From NCBI GenBank assembly GCA_031772625.1, contig CM062815.1:921980582-922044581 (forward strand): 64,000 bases of DNA, given 5' to 3'. How positions within the stretch are numbered: position 1 is the first letter of the stretch; each line of letters opens with the position of its first letter. Made by a program: the position numbers and the translations under genes. The DNA comes from Pinus tabuliformis (Eukaryota; Streptophyta; Pinopsida; Pinales; Pinaceae). The notes under the pieces are model-generated. The model had not been told where the DNA came from and searched no databases. It saw only the letters and a program-made list of their open reading frames with translations. Below, piece after piece: positions 8,722 to 18,143 of the stretch.

Positions 8722-10569
8722 CTACCTTTTTCTGGTCAAGTCCTCCTTCTGTGGTGTTTGGAGGACTGAGGTGTCTACATTGGTGTCTGTCCTGGGAGGC
8801 ACCTCTGTTTGGGGCTGCTGCTCAGTGTAACTAGGTAGATCTGTCCCCTTTTCCTGCTGCAAGGGCTGCTGTTCACTGGACTGTGCTTCTTCTTGTTGCT
8901 GCCCCAGTTCTTGATGTTCCATTTCTTCTTGCTGCTGTAGCAAGGTGTCAACTTGTTCTTCTGTCAATATAGGTGGCTGTTCCACCTGTTTTCCTTTGTC
9001 TTTGCTTGCTGCCTGGGGTGTCTTCTCAGTAGTTTGCGGCTGTGCTGCTGAAGATGTAGCAGCTACTCCAATTTGCTTTCTGTACGAGAGGGGCACCTGT
9101 CCATAAGTTTCCAAGTCAGCTTCTTTTTGCACATTCCTAGCTTCTTTCTCAAGTAATTCTTCATTAGTGACTTGTTCTACTAGTGTACCCTCTTCCCAAT
9201 CTAGTGCATTGGCATACTTTTCAATTTCAGGTTGTCTTTTATGTGCATAGTTGCCCAATTTGTATCTAATTCTCCTGAGGGAGATAGAATGATTGGGGTC
9301 ATAGGGAATCCATTCAAAACTGGTCTGCAATCTGAGGCCTTCCAGGATGCTGTCTGCCTCTTTCCACCCTTCTTCTTTCCTGTTATATAGGAAGGAACCT
9401 AGCTGGTTTCTTACCTTCAATTGTGACTTCTTGTTTCTACTCTGAAAGTGAAGGTAATCTGAGTTCCCAAACTGCCTGAAATATTCTAAGGCAAAAAGCC
9501 TCATGGGGACATACCTTGGCAACCTAAATGGGTTCAATTCACAGCCATATATCCTAATGACTGTGTGATTCTGGTAGAAGTACCAATTGCCAATGTTGTA
9601 GACCTTATTCAAGTGGAGAATTCTCCTCATCTCATCGGTTAATCTAGGAGGAGGGGCACCTTGCAGCACTGTTAGGGCTGGATGAACAAACAAATCAATG
9701 AACTCGCAGTATGTATAGGGTGATACTGCAGTATGATGAAACAAGGGGGTCCAGAAGACAACTGATCTTGGATTTCCTTGGGCATTGAGTGGCCTCAAAG
9801 GAACAGAGAAGGTAGCTAGCTGGTTGAAGAGGAATAAATGGTATATATAGGAGGTATACCTGAAAAGTCTCTCCCTCCTCAAATTCATGAACTGGTCATG
9901 GATTTTCTCTGCTATGTAAGTTGCATAATCATACTGCACAGCTGGAGGCTTACCAGGGGCAAATATAGACAGCATTGCCATTATGCTGTCATCTACATCT
10001 TCCAACCCCTTGAATCCTAGGACATAGCCAATTAGATCCACCAACATTCTGCCCAACTTATTTAGATATTGGTACCCAATAGGAGGGGTTCTGACTGTTT
10101 CAGAGCCTGGTGTGACAAACAGTTGGTTGATTTTGACAATCTGGTCACTGGACAGCTTGCTCCCTCTGTTTATCAGATTCTGCATAGATAGAGGGGTCAA
10201 TTTCTTGGCTGTATTGAAGCGCAGCATCTGGTTTATGCTCTCTGGGGTGATCTGGAACAGGACTAGGCCTGTGGGGCTAATGACTGCTCTTTGGCTGGGG
10301 TCATAGCATTCCTGGCAGCTATAAATGAGCTCTGGCATAGGATTGACTTGGGGAAGGTTGTATATGGGCAAATTTGACTCCCAAATCCCCAAGATATCTG
10401 CCCCACTGAGGTGCTGGGCTCTTAATTCATTCAACATTTGAATATTGTACTTGGTTCCCATGGGGAACCAATCCAGCATTTGGTAGTCCATGTCTCCCAG
10501 GGCTTTCCATGCTAATTCTTGGTGAGGAGCATTGATGGGCTTAATATTCAGTGCAATAGGGGTCTCCAT
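8722..10569 (-). CDS. LTR-encoded protein of unknown function, upstream part (615 codons)
   Basis: The frame opens at an ATG (METPIALNIKP) and runs 615 codons to TAG. Residues 1-430 look like a folded domain rich in aromatics and Leu, for example ISPTGLVLFQITPESINQML near 110 and RRERLFRYTSYIYHLFLFNQL near 230. Residues ~455-615 are Gln/Glu/Thr-rich and probably disordered. I recognise no family. Position and style recall the extra ORF upstream of gag in Ogre elements, but there the ORF lies between LTR and gag, whereas this one is on the LTR side of the primer-binding site. After the TAG the same frame continues through 30 codons into the 604-codon ORF. The stop could be a CAG-to-TAG decay mutation or a readthrough site. 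No pol-type motif is present. Confidence 0.7.
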   Translation of the reverse strand: METPIALNIKPINAPHQELAWKALGDMDYQMLDWFPMGTKYNIQMLNELRAQHLSGADILGIWESNLPIYNLPQVNPMPELIYSCQECYDPSQRAVISPTGLVLFQITPESINQMLRFNTAKKLTPLSMQNLINRGSKLSSDQIVKINQLFVTPGSETVRTPPIGYQYLNKLGRMLVDLIGYVLGFKGLEDVDDSIMAMLSIFAPGKPPAVQYDYATYIAEKIHDQFMNLRRERLFRYTSYIYHLFLFNQLATFSVPLRPLNAQGNPRSVVFWTPLFHHTAVSPYTYCEFIDLFVHPALTVLQGAPPPRLTDEMRRILHLNKVYNIGNWYFYQNHTVIRIYGCELNPFRLPRYVPMRLFALEYFRQFGNSDYLHFQSRNKKSQLKVRNQLGSFLYNRKEEGWKEADSILEGLRLQTSFEWIPYDPNHSISLRRIRYKLGNYAHKRQPEIEKYANALDWEEGTLVEQVTNEELLEKEARNVQKEADLETYGQVPLSYRKQIGVAATSSAAQPQTTEKTPQAASKDKGKQVEQPPILTEEQVDTLLQQQEEMEHQELGQQQEEAQSSEQQPLQQEKGTDLPSYTEQQPQTEVPPRTDTNVDTSVLQTPQKEDLTRKR

Positions 10570-11183
10570 AGCTCTTCAAGTTGCAAGAATTGCAGGTGGA
10601 CAGGTAAAATGATAAAAACACAGTCTGGAGGCAGTTCTCTGTGGAAACAGTTGATGTTTTGAGTATCCAAGGGGAATTCTCTCAATAGCAATTGAAATAC
10701 TACTGGAGTCTAGTGACAGAACTTCTCTGTGGTCTAACTGAACTCTCCAATCGGGTGAATTATATCTATTAGGAACTCTGCCGGGAAAACGCAGAATTAC
10801 AGTGGTTTTATGTGAATTGCAGGTTTCTAAAGCTCTGCAGGTACTTCTTGGCCCTCACAATGACAATGGTGGATGAACAAATGGAAATGAACGGTGTAAA
10901 TATCATTTTTATGGTTCTACTATCCCTCTGAGCAATTTCAAGCTTAATGAAGGTCGTATGGAGGGCGAAACGGTCTAAATACCTGTAATTCGATGAGCAG
11001 AGGTTGAAGCAAAGGTGCACAGTTGCTGCTTGAGGAGGTCGCCCGGGCTAATAGACTGGTTGGCGAAAATTAGAGTGCAAACGGTCATGCAGAGCGTCTA
11101 ACAGTAATAACAGTGAAAGTGGTAAAAAACACGGGAAAATTGGTAAATATGGGTTATTTTACCAATTTGGCGCTTTTTTCTGC
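10570..11183 (-). other. Leader between promoter-like region and LTR-encoded ORF
   Basis: About 610 bp with no supported gene. On the minus strand it would be the proximal promoter and 5' leader of the 615-codon ORF. AT-rich TATA-like strings occur near 10760 and 10910 on that strand, none convincing. Confidence 0.4.
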
Positions 11184-11253
11184 TGACGTCAGCATGACGT
11201 CATTGGTGGGTCATGGTGAGGTGACGTCAGCTGACGTCATCGGGCGACGTGGC
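11184..11253 (-). promoter_or_regulatory. Cluster of four TGACGTCA sites plus an ACGTGGC box
   Basis: TGACGTCA occurs at 11184-11191, 11195-11202, 11222-11229 and 11232-11239, followed by ACGTGGC at 11247-11253. TGACGTCA is the palindromic core bound by plant TGA-type bZIP factors and ACGTGGC is a G-box/ABRE-like core (established knowledge). The cluster lies 615-670 bp upstream of the ATG of the LTR-encoded ORF on the minus strand. A single TGACGTCA survives in the related LTR at 35333. Confidence 0.6.
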
Positions 11254-11393
11254 AGTGGGTGACTGGTCAAAGGGGCGGTGAGGTGGCAACCCAGTCAGCG
11301 GTGAGGTGGACCAATAACAAATGCAGGTACGAGTAGATAAGGATGTGGCGGCGAGTCAGCGACGGGTAGGTGGCAGTCAAACCGCAGCGGTCA

Positions 11394-11411
11394 CGGTTAA
11401 GGCCTTAACCG
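11394..11411. repeat. 18-bp perfect palindrome
   Basis: CGGTTAAGGCCTTAACCG equals its own reverse complement. It lies in the CpG-rich block (about 11.16-11.6 kb) upstream of the bZIP cluster relative to minus-strand transcription. It could be a dimeric protein site or a cruciform/hairpin. Confidence 0.8.
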
Positions 11412-11571
11412 CCGCGGTTTCTCGGGGCGGTTTAGGTACGGCGCAGAAGCTGTCAGACTCGGCTCCGAGATGGTTGATCGATTGACGCGTGGAGGAGGCG
11501 TGACAAGGCGCAACGTCACTTTCTCGGAGGTTAAAGTGCCGCCATCGGATGCGCTCCGATATTAATGTGGA

Positions 11572-11601
11572 CCGTCGGATCTGATGGGCTTGATCCGACG
11601 G
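11572..11601. repeat. Inverted repeat with 10-bp arms
   Basis: CCGTCGGATC and GATCCGACGG are perfect 10-bp arms separated by 10 bases. Related sequence with 'ggaccatcagatct' lies near 35.55 kb and partly near 57.05 kb, so the block looks like a shared LTR U3 component of these Tat-like families. Confidence 0.7.
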
Positions 11602-12744
11602 CTGGCGGAGGAGAAAGATGCGCGCTTCATACTGCGGGCGGAAAAGATTAAAGTTTGTGGGTTTTTATGGGTTTTTCAAATGTTTTCGCTTAACCAATAA
11701 TGTGGTAGGATTGGGGAACGTGCCAGAGGTGGGTATTAACCTTTGCAAAGGTTTTTATAGGAAAAAGGGGTTTGGAGAGGGGTTTTATCAATGCAGAGGT
11801 GATTTGAGGGTAAATTAACTTGCAGCAAAGGGGGAATAGGGTGGAATAGGTTCACCAAAGTGGCCTGATGCCATTTTGGTCCCTTTTGAAAGATACATGG
11901 CTATTATGCCTAGGGGAGAGAATATATATAAGATTTGGGGCTTTATACACCTTAGTGTTAGTATTATTAGGGAAAGGGGTAAAATAGGGGAGCTATATAG
12001 TAGAATTAGGAGTTAATATGAGTGAAGGAGGGGGATTTAAGAGTAGAGCAAAATGAAAAGACTTTAGACTCAAAAGGTGCATTCTGAATGAACTAGAACC
12101 ACCATACAACCATGATCATTCTTCAAAAATCTCAGCTAATAGAAAGGGGGTGTTAGCAATGGAGTAGGGAGGGAAAAGAGAAGTTAGTGATGCTCTTTGC
12201 TGATAGATTTTTTGCCTTGGCAAAACACCTCTTGACAACTGTGTAATGGTGATCATATCCTTTCTGCAACCACAACTGCCTACCCAGCTATTTTGCCTAG
12301 CATTTTTTGTTTCTTCTTGGAGGGGCACTTGGACTTGCAACCCTCAATTGCCTTTTCCTTTCTCTGGCTTTTTCTTTTTCTTTCTATCTACATCTACCCT
12401 TATCTCTTCCAAGGTCCCAGATTAAACTTTTGGGAACCTTTGCTTCTCTACCTGAACTACTTGTCTGCCAAGATTAAGCTGTTTGGACAGACTGGTTTCT
12501 CTATTCTACAACTCAAAATTGAAACATGGCATGATCCAGTTTAAACTGTTGAATCATCCACAAAATTTGAAATGAGGTCCTCAACATCTGGAACACTTCA
12601 CACACCTCTGATTTGCTGGGAAATATGGGATCTTTGTAGTATCAAAGCAGAGCATATTTGGATTTTCTATAGTCAATACTGAAATATGAAACCTATTACT
12701 ATAGGTATCCAACAGATCAGAATCAAGCAATTGAGGAAAAAGAA
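11602..12744. other. No supported gene; probable outer end of the LTR and flank
   Basis: The stretch contains short shadow ORFs only. A minus-strand TATAAAAA-like string occurs near 11752-11759. I could not find the TG...CA outer boundary of the long LTR here, nor the left boundary of whatever hosts the copia LTR that follows. Confidence 0.4.
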
Positions 12745-14796
12745 TGTTTTCAGTTATGTTAAGTTGTATATGCGGGTTCACTGTACAAAAAGAGCGTATA
12801 CGTATGCACACACTTTCACAAGAGGAAAAGCACGCACGGGATGGAAAATTAAGGAAATTAAGGTGAAATAATACCAAGGGTCCATACCATGGTATTAGCC
12901 CACAATAATGAGTCGAATAACGGTTACTTGATCCCTTCCATGAATACCACAGGTTCTAAGTGTTGTTTTGGTCCAAGGTATTGAGAAATGCTAAAACTAT
13001 GTAAGGAGGAGAAGATCAAAGGGCTAAGAGAACAAGGAATGAATATCTTATGAAGTGTTAGATCAAAAGAAAATATGCATGTTATGGGTTTCTGATTATT
13101 TACTTGATTTGAACTAAGTATGCACCGGAGTGTTTGATGATGGATGAGATCTAATGATGGACAAAGATCATAAGAACTGATATGACTTATCATTGTATGA
13201 TCTAATAATGGATGGGCTAGATCTGAATGCTAATGAATTTTTTTTCCTTTATATGTCATGATTTGGTTATGTCTGAAGTCTGGAATAGATGCGAATTTAT
13301 AACTAAGAAATTGCATATCTATATGATGGTTTGCCTTAGTGAAGGCGTGTATACATGCTTGTTCGACTCTTCCAAGTAGCGTATGCAAAAGAAAAGCTAG
13401 TTGTTTAGGGATGTCTGATATATCTAATCAGTGGTACTATTTTACTATTGTTTTTCAATGATTTCTTCAATAGATCTAAAAGTAAAATTGATTGTATAAA
13501 GATATTGAGTCTGATTGATTGATTGATTGAGTAAGAACGGTGATCCTTGCTACTATCTATTTAGAACTCTATAAACTGAGAGTAGATCTTCATAATGTCA
13601 CTAATTAGTACATTTTGTGGTTCAAAGGTTATATGATTCAGTATCTTTAGAGGTATACGCAAGTTTGGTTAAAGGAAGTATCATATACATGTAGGTTGGC
13701 TTCATTGAAGTAGCGTATGCATTATGACATAAGATTTTTTGAGGTTGGAGCTGGTTCTAGTTGTTGATGCAATGTTCTGGATTTGTGTACTAGTTACAGT
13801 GATCTATCTGTTCTAATTGATTGGTTGAATTTTTTATTAAGTATTGGTTGATTGAGTTTTCAGTGAGTTATTGATTCAATAATTGATGATTGAGTGATTC
13901 AGATGTATCAGAGGTTTATATGATTGATTGATTTAGTTGTGGTTGATTCAAAGATTGATGATTGGGTTTCAATGATTGGTTGATGCAGATGCATTTATTG
14001 GATGTATTGTAGTGGAGAATGATTTTGAGCTTGAATGTTACTGATGGGTCCAATATGAAAATTTGATGAAACATGGCCTTCATAGTGTGTTGTTGTGTAC
14101 CAGGAGTATCCAGTCTGCAAATTTATGAAATGTGGTCCATGGAGGATACTAAGGGTTGGAGCCTTCAATGAGGAAGTCAAATATTCCTGTGAGTAGTGGT
14201 TGGTGATTAGATCAGGGGGTTGGAGCTCCCTTCCAGTAGCAGCTGGAGAAAGAGTGAAGGTAGTAGGACGACACCTACGTACTGGTAAACATATGAGCCA
14301 TTATAATATCTAGGGGGTTGTAGCTCCCTTCTAGTAGAAGCTGGAGAATGAGAGAAGGTTGTAGCCTTCTGTAGATGCGTACCTACGTGCTGGTATGAAT
14401 CTGCACCAGTACAATATTGTAAACAACTTATTCTTTATATTAAAAAGAAGGTAGAGACAAAATAACAGGTGGTTTTTCTCTCACATTGGGTTTCCACCTT
14501 AAATCCTGGTGTTCATGTGTGTTTCTTATGTGTGATATTTTACTCTGTTATTACTGCACATTGCTTAATGTTTAATAAAGTACTAATGCACTAATTAAAT
14601 ATCAACATATGATGAATTAACTGAATCATAAGTTCATTGGATATACGTTGGTTGCCATAAGAACAGTTGCGTGCACATGCGAATTCCCTTCAATGAAGTA
14701 GCTTATATAAATCTGATTATGAAATGAAAAAGTTAGTGATTTGTAAATATTGATTCACACTCCCCCCCCCCCCCCCCCTCAGTGTTATTCCCAACA
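12745..14796 (+). mobile_element. Solo LTR of a copia element, divergent relative of the LTR at 40461
   Basis: The right end (C-tract, then CAGTGTTATTCCCAACA) matches the ends of the copia LTRs at 41908 and 49004. Internal blocks match too: the GTATAC/GGTTCAC block near 12770, the AGATCTAATGATGG block near 13150, and AGAAGGTTGTAGCCTTCT near 14350. No primer-binding site or internal region follows; the decayed RT of the minus-strand host starts at once. The left boundary is a best guess (TGTTTTCAGTTATG) because the first ~130 bp of the family LTR are rearranged or missing. Flanking pentamers AAGAA/GAAAA are not a clean duplication. It contains a 17-base C run (14762-14778) and expanded TTGATTGA-like repeats (~13.5 and ~13.8-14.0 kb). 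Confidence 0.65.
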
Positions 14797-15134
14797 GAAA
14801 ACTTGAATCTCCTTATTATTTCTTGGCAGTGGGATGTTTTTGATGGCTTCCATCCTCTTAGGATCATCTTTCACCCCCTCTTTTGCCGCTATGTGCCCTA
14901 ACAACTTTTTTTGACTCAGAGAAAGCTGTGATTTTAGAGGATTTAAGGACAGACCATATTTTTTGCATTTCTCAAAAGTGAGACACAAATGTTGAATGTG
15001 CTCCTCATCTATTTTCGAAAAAATAGTGATATCATCCTGGTAAAGTACTACGAACTTGTCTTGTTCTCCCACAAAATTTATATCGATGGTTCTCTTGATG
15101 GTGGCCCCTGCATTTATGAGGCCAACACGCATTC
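14797..15134 (-). pseudogene. RT C-terminal fragment
   Basis: The reading begins MRVGLINAGATI and includes YQDDITIFSK, where Q replaces the Leu of the usual YLDD, then NPLKSQLSLSQKKLLGHI and ends KEIQVF at the solo LTR. It is the downstream half of the RT whose upstream half lies right of 26077. The YxDD motif keeps both aspartates, but the gene is broken by two insertions and cannot encode RT. Confidence 0.85.
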
Positions 15135-16129
15135 TGGTGTGTTAGTGTCAGTCTTTCCAGCCTTCCTACAGTGATCAAATATGCTCTTACACAGTGGTCT
15201 CAGAGTGTCAAGGTCAAATTTTGTCATTTCAGTGAGTCTTCAAGCAAAATTTGGTCACTAGGCATTAAGCCTAGGGTTTGCCCAAATGTCAGTCCATGTC
15301 ATCATTCAGCTGAGCCTATCATCATTCAGAGGGTTTTCATTATCATGTCAGTGTCAAATGAGTCATTTTACACCTTATTCATGCTTCAGTTGTGCCTAGG
15401 CAAGCTCATTTCCCTCTCCTAGGGTTTTGAAGGAAATTTCTCTTGGATGGTTAAATCACCGACAAAACTTGTTTCCTGATGTTCATACACCTTCCCCTAT
15501 CCTTAAAGTACCTTATCAAACACTTCCCATCCCTTAGATCCGCCAAATTCCTCATTTTTGCACAAACTCTAGTTTCTACCTACAACTTGGCAATTTTCTA
15601 GGTTTGGCCTGTGTTTTGCCCTTTTGGACCCCTTCCCCTTGCTCAATCTCTGAGATTCCACTTTCCCCTGCTTCCTAACATCCCTCCCCACTCCCAAAAA
15701 TTTCCTCAAGAATTTATAAGCCCACTATCCCCTTCATTTTGCTTCATTTCGACAGAATTCCTTGTTTCACACATCGGGACAAGTCGCACTCAAATGATGT
15801 TTCAGAGCAATCAAAGATGAATTTTGGGAAACGGAGAGAGGTTTTTGTCCACAACATGCCAAAGAAGAAAAATCTCATTCACTTTTTTCACAGGTGTCAT
15901 GATTTGAGAAAAATTTCAAGAATACCGTTGCCTCAGGAGAATCAAAGACACCTCTGAAAGTGACCTTGGGAAAATCAAGTTTTCTCCTAGCTTGGTTGGC
16001 CAAATGATCTTCTTGATGGGTAAAATGATAACTAGACACAAATATCTTTCCAATGAGCTATCATGAGCTCAATTTGGGGTTGAGGAAGGTATTCGAAAGT
16101 TGACTGCAACAACACTCTTCTTTCAGGCA

Positions 16130-16400
16130 GCCTCATTTGGCACTTTTTGACTAGTCTTGGGATATTTGATGTTTTACAGGTCAAATCAACTCCACATTGA
16201 AAAATTCAACTTGGGTTGGAAAGTAGACTCAAAGACGTTTCCAACGAGCTATCCTACGCCTAATTCCCATGCCAAGAAGGCCTCCAAAGGCCTCCTGCAA
16301 AAGCAAGACCCGTTGAGAGGGGCGCGACCCGTCAAGACGCTGCCTGCAGTGTATTTTTTCAACGTGCGCGACCTGTTGGGAGGTGCGCGACCCGTTAAGC
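16130..16400 (+). repeat. Upstream module plus GCGCGACCCGTTGAG-type array (5' LTR)
   Basis: The module runs from a 'cttttTGACtAGtcttggga' block through TTGGGTTGGAAAGTAGACTC and TTTCCAACGAGCTATC (16238-16253) to AAGGCCTCCAAA. It is followed by four to five imperfect copies of GCGCGACCCGTTGAG(A)GG at 16303-16400. A short 139-codon ORF overlaps it and is also open in the 3' LTR, but is probably fortuitous. Confidence 0.8.
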
Positions 16401-16766
16401 CAGTCAGCTGCAAACTTCAAAAAATTTCCCTAATCTTCTTCCAAATCACCAAATTTGCTCGAGGTAGGTGCTCTAAACATGGATTCATTGCTGTTATGAA
16501 TGGTGGATGTCATGGGCATGCGTTTATGATCAAAATTTTGCAAGTGGAACTCTTTATATGGCTGCTATGTTCATGACCAAACTGTGCTAGGGTTTGTGTT
16601 GTTTCAAACTACTTTTCCCTTTGGTTGGCTTCCCTTCCTTTCCCTATCACTTACACTCATATGTTCATCTCTCTTCCAATATTATTTTATAAATGAAATG
16701 CAAATCTTTCCCCATCCCTAATGACTAAAAATGTAAACCCTACCCCTTTCCCATAACATTCAGAGG

Positions 16767-17675
16767 ATGGTGCCCATGTTGCAGAGGAAGACCCCGGCCC
16801 AGCAGTATGGGAGCCTTTGCCATTATGGTTTGATTCAGCTAGTAGTATTGCATCAGTTGACACAGCAGGGCATCTCATGGGAGGAGTTCATCTCCCGTGA
16901 GTTTTTCACAGTGCCACCTCAGCCACATCAGGAGACCATTCATGAGGAGGGTGGACCATCTCAGCAGCCTGATGCTCCCGTCACCCGACATGTCAGCTCG
17001 ACTCCTTTGGTCACCTATCAGAAAGGCCCAAGGGCCTTATTTTCAGCAGCTAGGCGAGTACTATCTCCACAACAGGTGGAAGGGGTCTCTCTTTCATCTT
17101 CAGATCAACGAGTGTTATCTCCACATCAGGTGGAAGGGGCCTCGCTTTCTTCACCAGCACAGGTACAACAGAGGGGCAAAGAGCCCATGATTCATGAGGA
17201 TCCGGTGATTGATCTTGAGGCCAGCTCTCCTAGCCAAGAGGCAAAGGAGATCATTCAGCATCTCAGGGCCGAGAATGATGTTTTGCAGAGGAGACTTGAG
17301 GGTGCCCAATGGACCATCACCTACCTGGAGCAGCGGAACAAACAGCTAGAGGAGGAGAAAGTTCTTGATGAGCTATGGAGGATTCGTAGTGACCGAGTCC
17401 TAAACCGAAGGAGGCCCGGTGATCCTTTGCCTGCTGATCGTGAGTCTATGCTCATCCAGGTCAATGCCCACTTGGAGAGGTTGTTGGCTAAGGCCAACCA
17501 AGAGAAAAAGCTGCTGAGAAACATGAAAAATCACTATTGGGCAAGGATGCATGTTTGCAAAGCTAAAATGAAAGTTTTTCAAAGGAGGTTGACCGAGGCA
17601 CTAAAACGGAGAAAAAGGCCGAATCCACTCCGTATCTTGGCTGAGGCATCCCTCAAGGATCATGGCACTCACTAG
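16767..17675 (+). CDS. LTR-encoded protein of unknown function (302 codons)
   Basis: The ORF lies wholly inside the 5' LTR, about 1.63 kb from its start, in the sense of the element. It starts at ATG (MVPMLQRKTPAQQY) and ends ASLKDHGTH. It has a Pro/Gln/His-rich N-terminal third; a tandem duplication at about residues 98-135 (RVLSPQQVEGVSLSSS then RVLSPHQVEGASLSSP); a coiled coil at ~160-200; and a basic, helical C-terminal third with many Lys/Arg (KRRKRP near 285), which could bind nucleic acid or act as a nuclear signal. No known domain is recognised. The 3' LTR copy is broken by a 26-bp deletion and the solo LTR at 35855-39174 keeps only the two ends. Survival of the C-terminus (LRxLxEASL) in a sister subfamily argues that this was a real gene. 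Confidence 0.65.
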   Translation: MVPMLQRKTPAQQYGSLCHYGLIQLVVLHQLTQQGISWEEFISREFFTVPPQPHQETIHEEGGPSQQPDAPVTRHVSSTPLVTYQKGPRALFSAARRVLSPQQVEGVSLSSSDQRVLSPHQVEGASLSSPAQVQQRGKEPMIHEDPVIDLEASSPSQEAKEIIQHLRAENDVLQRRLEGAQWTITYLEQRNKQLEEEKVLDELWRIRSDRVLNRRRPGDPLPADRESMLIQVNAHLERLLAKANQEKKLLRNMKNHYWARMHVCKAKMKVFQRRLTEALKRRKRPNPLRILAEASLKDHGTH

Positions 17676-17765
17676 CATCATCTACAGCACAAATCCCAAA
17701 AATTTTGGAGAATTTTGGGTAATTTTGGTATTTTTGGGAAATTTACAGGTTTTGGCTTCTCAACA

Positions 17766-17786
17766 GGTCTCACCCCCGGTGAGACC
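17766..17786. repeat. Perfect hairpin with 9-bp stem (5' LTR)
   Basis: Arms GGTCTCACC and GGTGAGACC flank a CCC loop. It lies ~90 bp after the ORF stop. The 3' LTR has the same hairpin at 24706-24726. The solo LTR has a different stem at the homologous place (37826-37840). Confidence 0.8.
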
Positions 17787-17949
17787 CTTTGTCATCGTAG
17801 CTCCGTTTTGCAAAAACTCAACATTTTTGGATTTTTCATGCAAAGTTACACATGCCTATGGATGGACTTGAGTTTTTATGGAGTTTTGGGCCTCCAAAAG
17901 GTCAAAATACAGCCAAATTTTGACTTTCTGCCCCTTTTTTGAGCTGCAG

Positions 17950-18143
17950 AAGTAGTCTTGGGAGAATTGACTTTTGACTAGGAAAATGACCTCCACATCC
18001 AAAACTTCTAGCTGGGTTGGAACGTAGACTCAGAGACCTTTCCAACGAGCTATCCTGCACCTCATTCTGACATAGGGAAGGCCTCCAAACAGGGCTCCAA
18101 AGTGTGCGACCTGTTGAGGAAGATGTGCGCGACCCGTTGAGGG
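17950..18143 (+). repeat. Downstream module plus matching array (5' LTR)
   Basis: This is a second copy of the upstream module: GTCTTGGGAGAATTGACTTT, GCTGGGTTGGAACGTAGACTC, TTTCCAACGAGCTATC (18039-18054), GGAAGGCCTCCAAA. It ends with two copies of the same motif, GTGCGACCTGTTGAGG and GCGCGACCCGTTGAGG (18101-18143). The ORF sits between the two copies. Confidence 0.8.

Larger units (their letters stand above)
1..11700 (-). mobile_element. Ty3/gypsy Tat-like retrotransposon with ORF-bearing LTR (left end outside window)
   Basis: Read on the minus strand, the order is a GC-rich promoter-like region, a ~1,250-codon frame with one TAG, about 1.25 kb of non-coding DNA ending in TGTTAACA at 5561, a primer-binding site, and one open gag-pol frame to the left edge. 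The short terminal palindrome next to a primer-binding site is how an LTR ends, so everything above 5561 should be LTR. The partner LTR would lie beyond base 1, so LTR identity cannot be tested here. The outer LTR boundary is unresolved; 11.7 kb is approximate, set by features shared with a related LTR at 35.1-35.85 kb. The open gag-pol frame suggests a young insertion. Confidence 0.75.

Noticed and set aside
12116-13193. Several 60-100-codon ORFs on both strands
   Set aside because: Overlapping, low-complexity, no family recognised, partly inside the solo copia LTR.
14762-14778. 17-base C run as a functional element
   Set aside because: The family LTR has a short C-run at the same place (41882, 48978); this is probably slippage expansion.
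16157-16576. 139-codon ORF open in both LTR copies (also 23123-23542)
   Set aside because: It overlaps the non-coding module and motif array, its openness follows from high LTR identity, and the homologous stretch of the solo LTR has no such protein.
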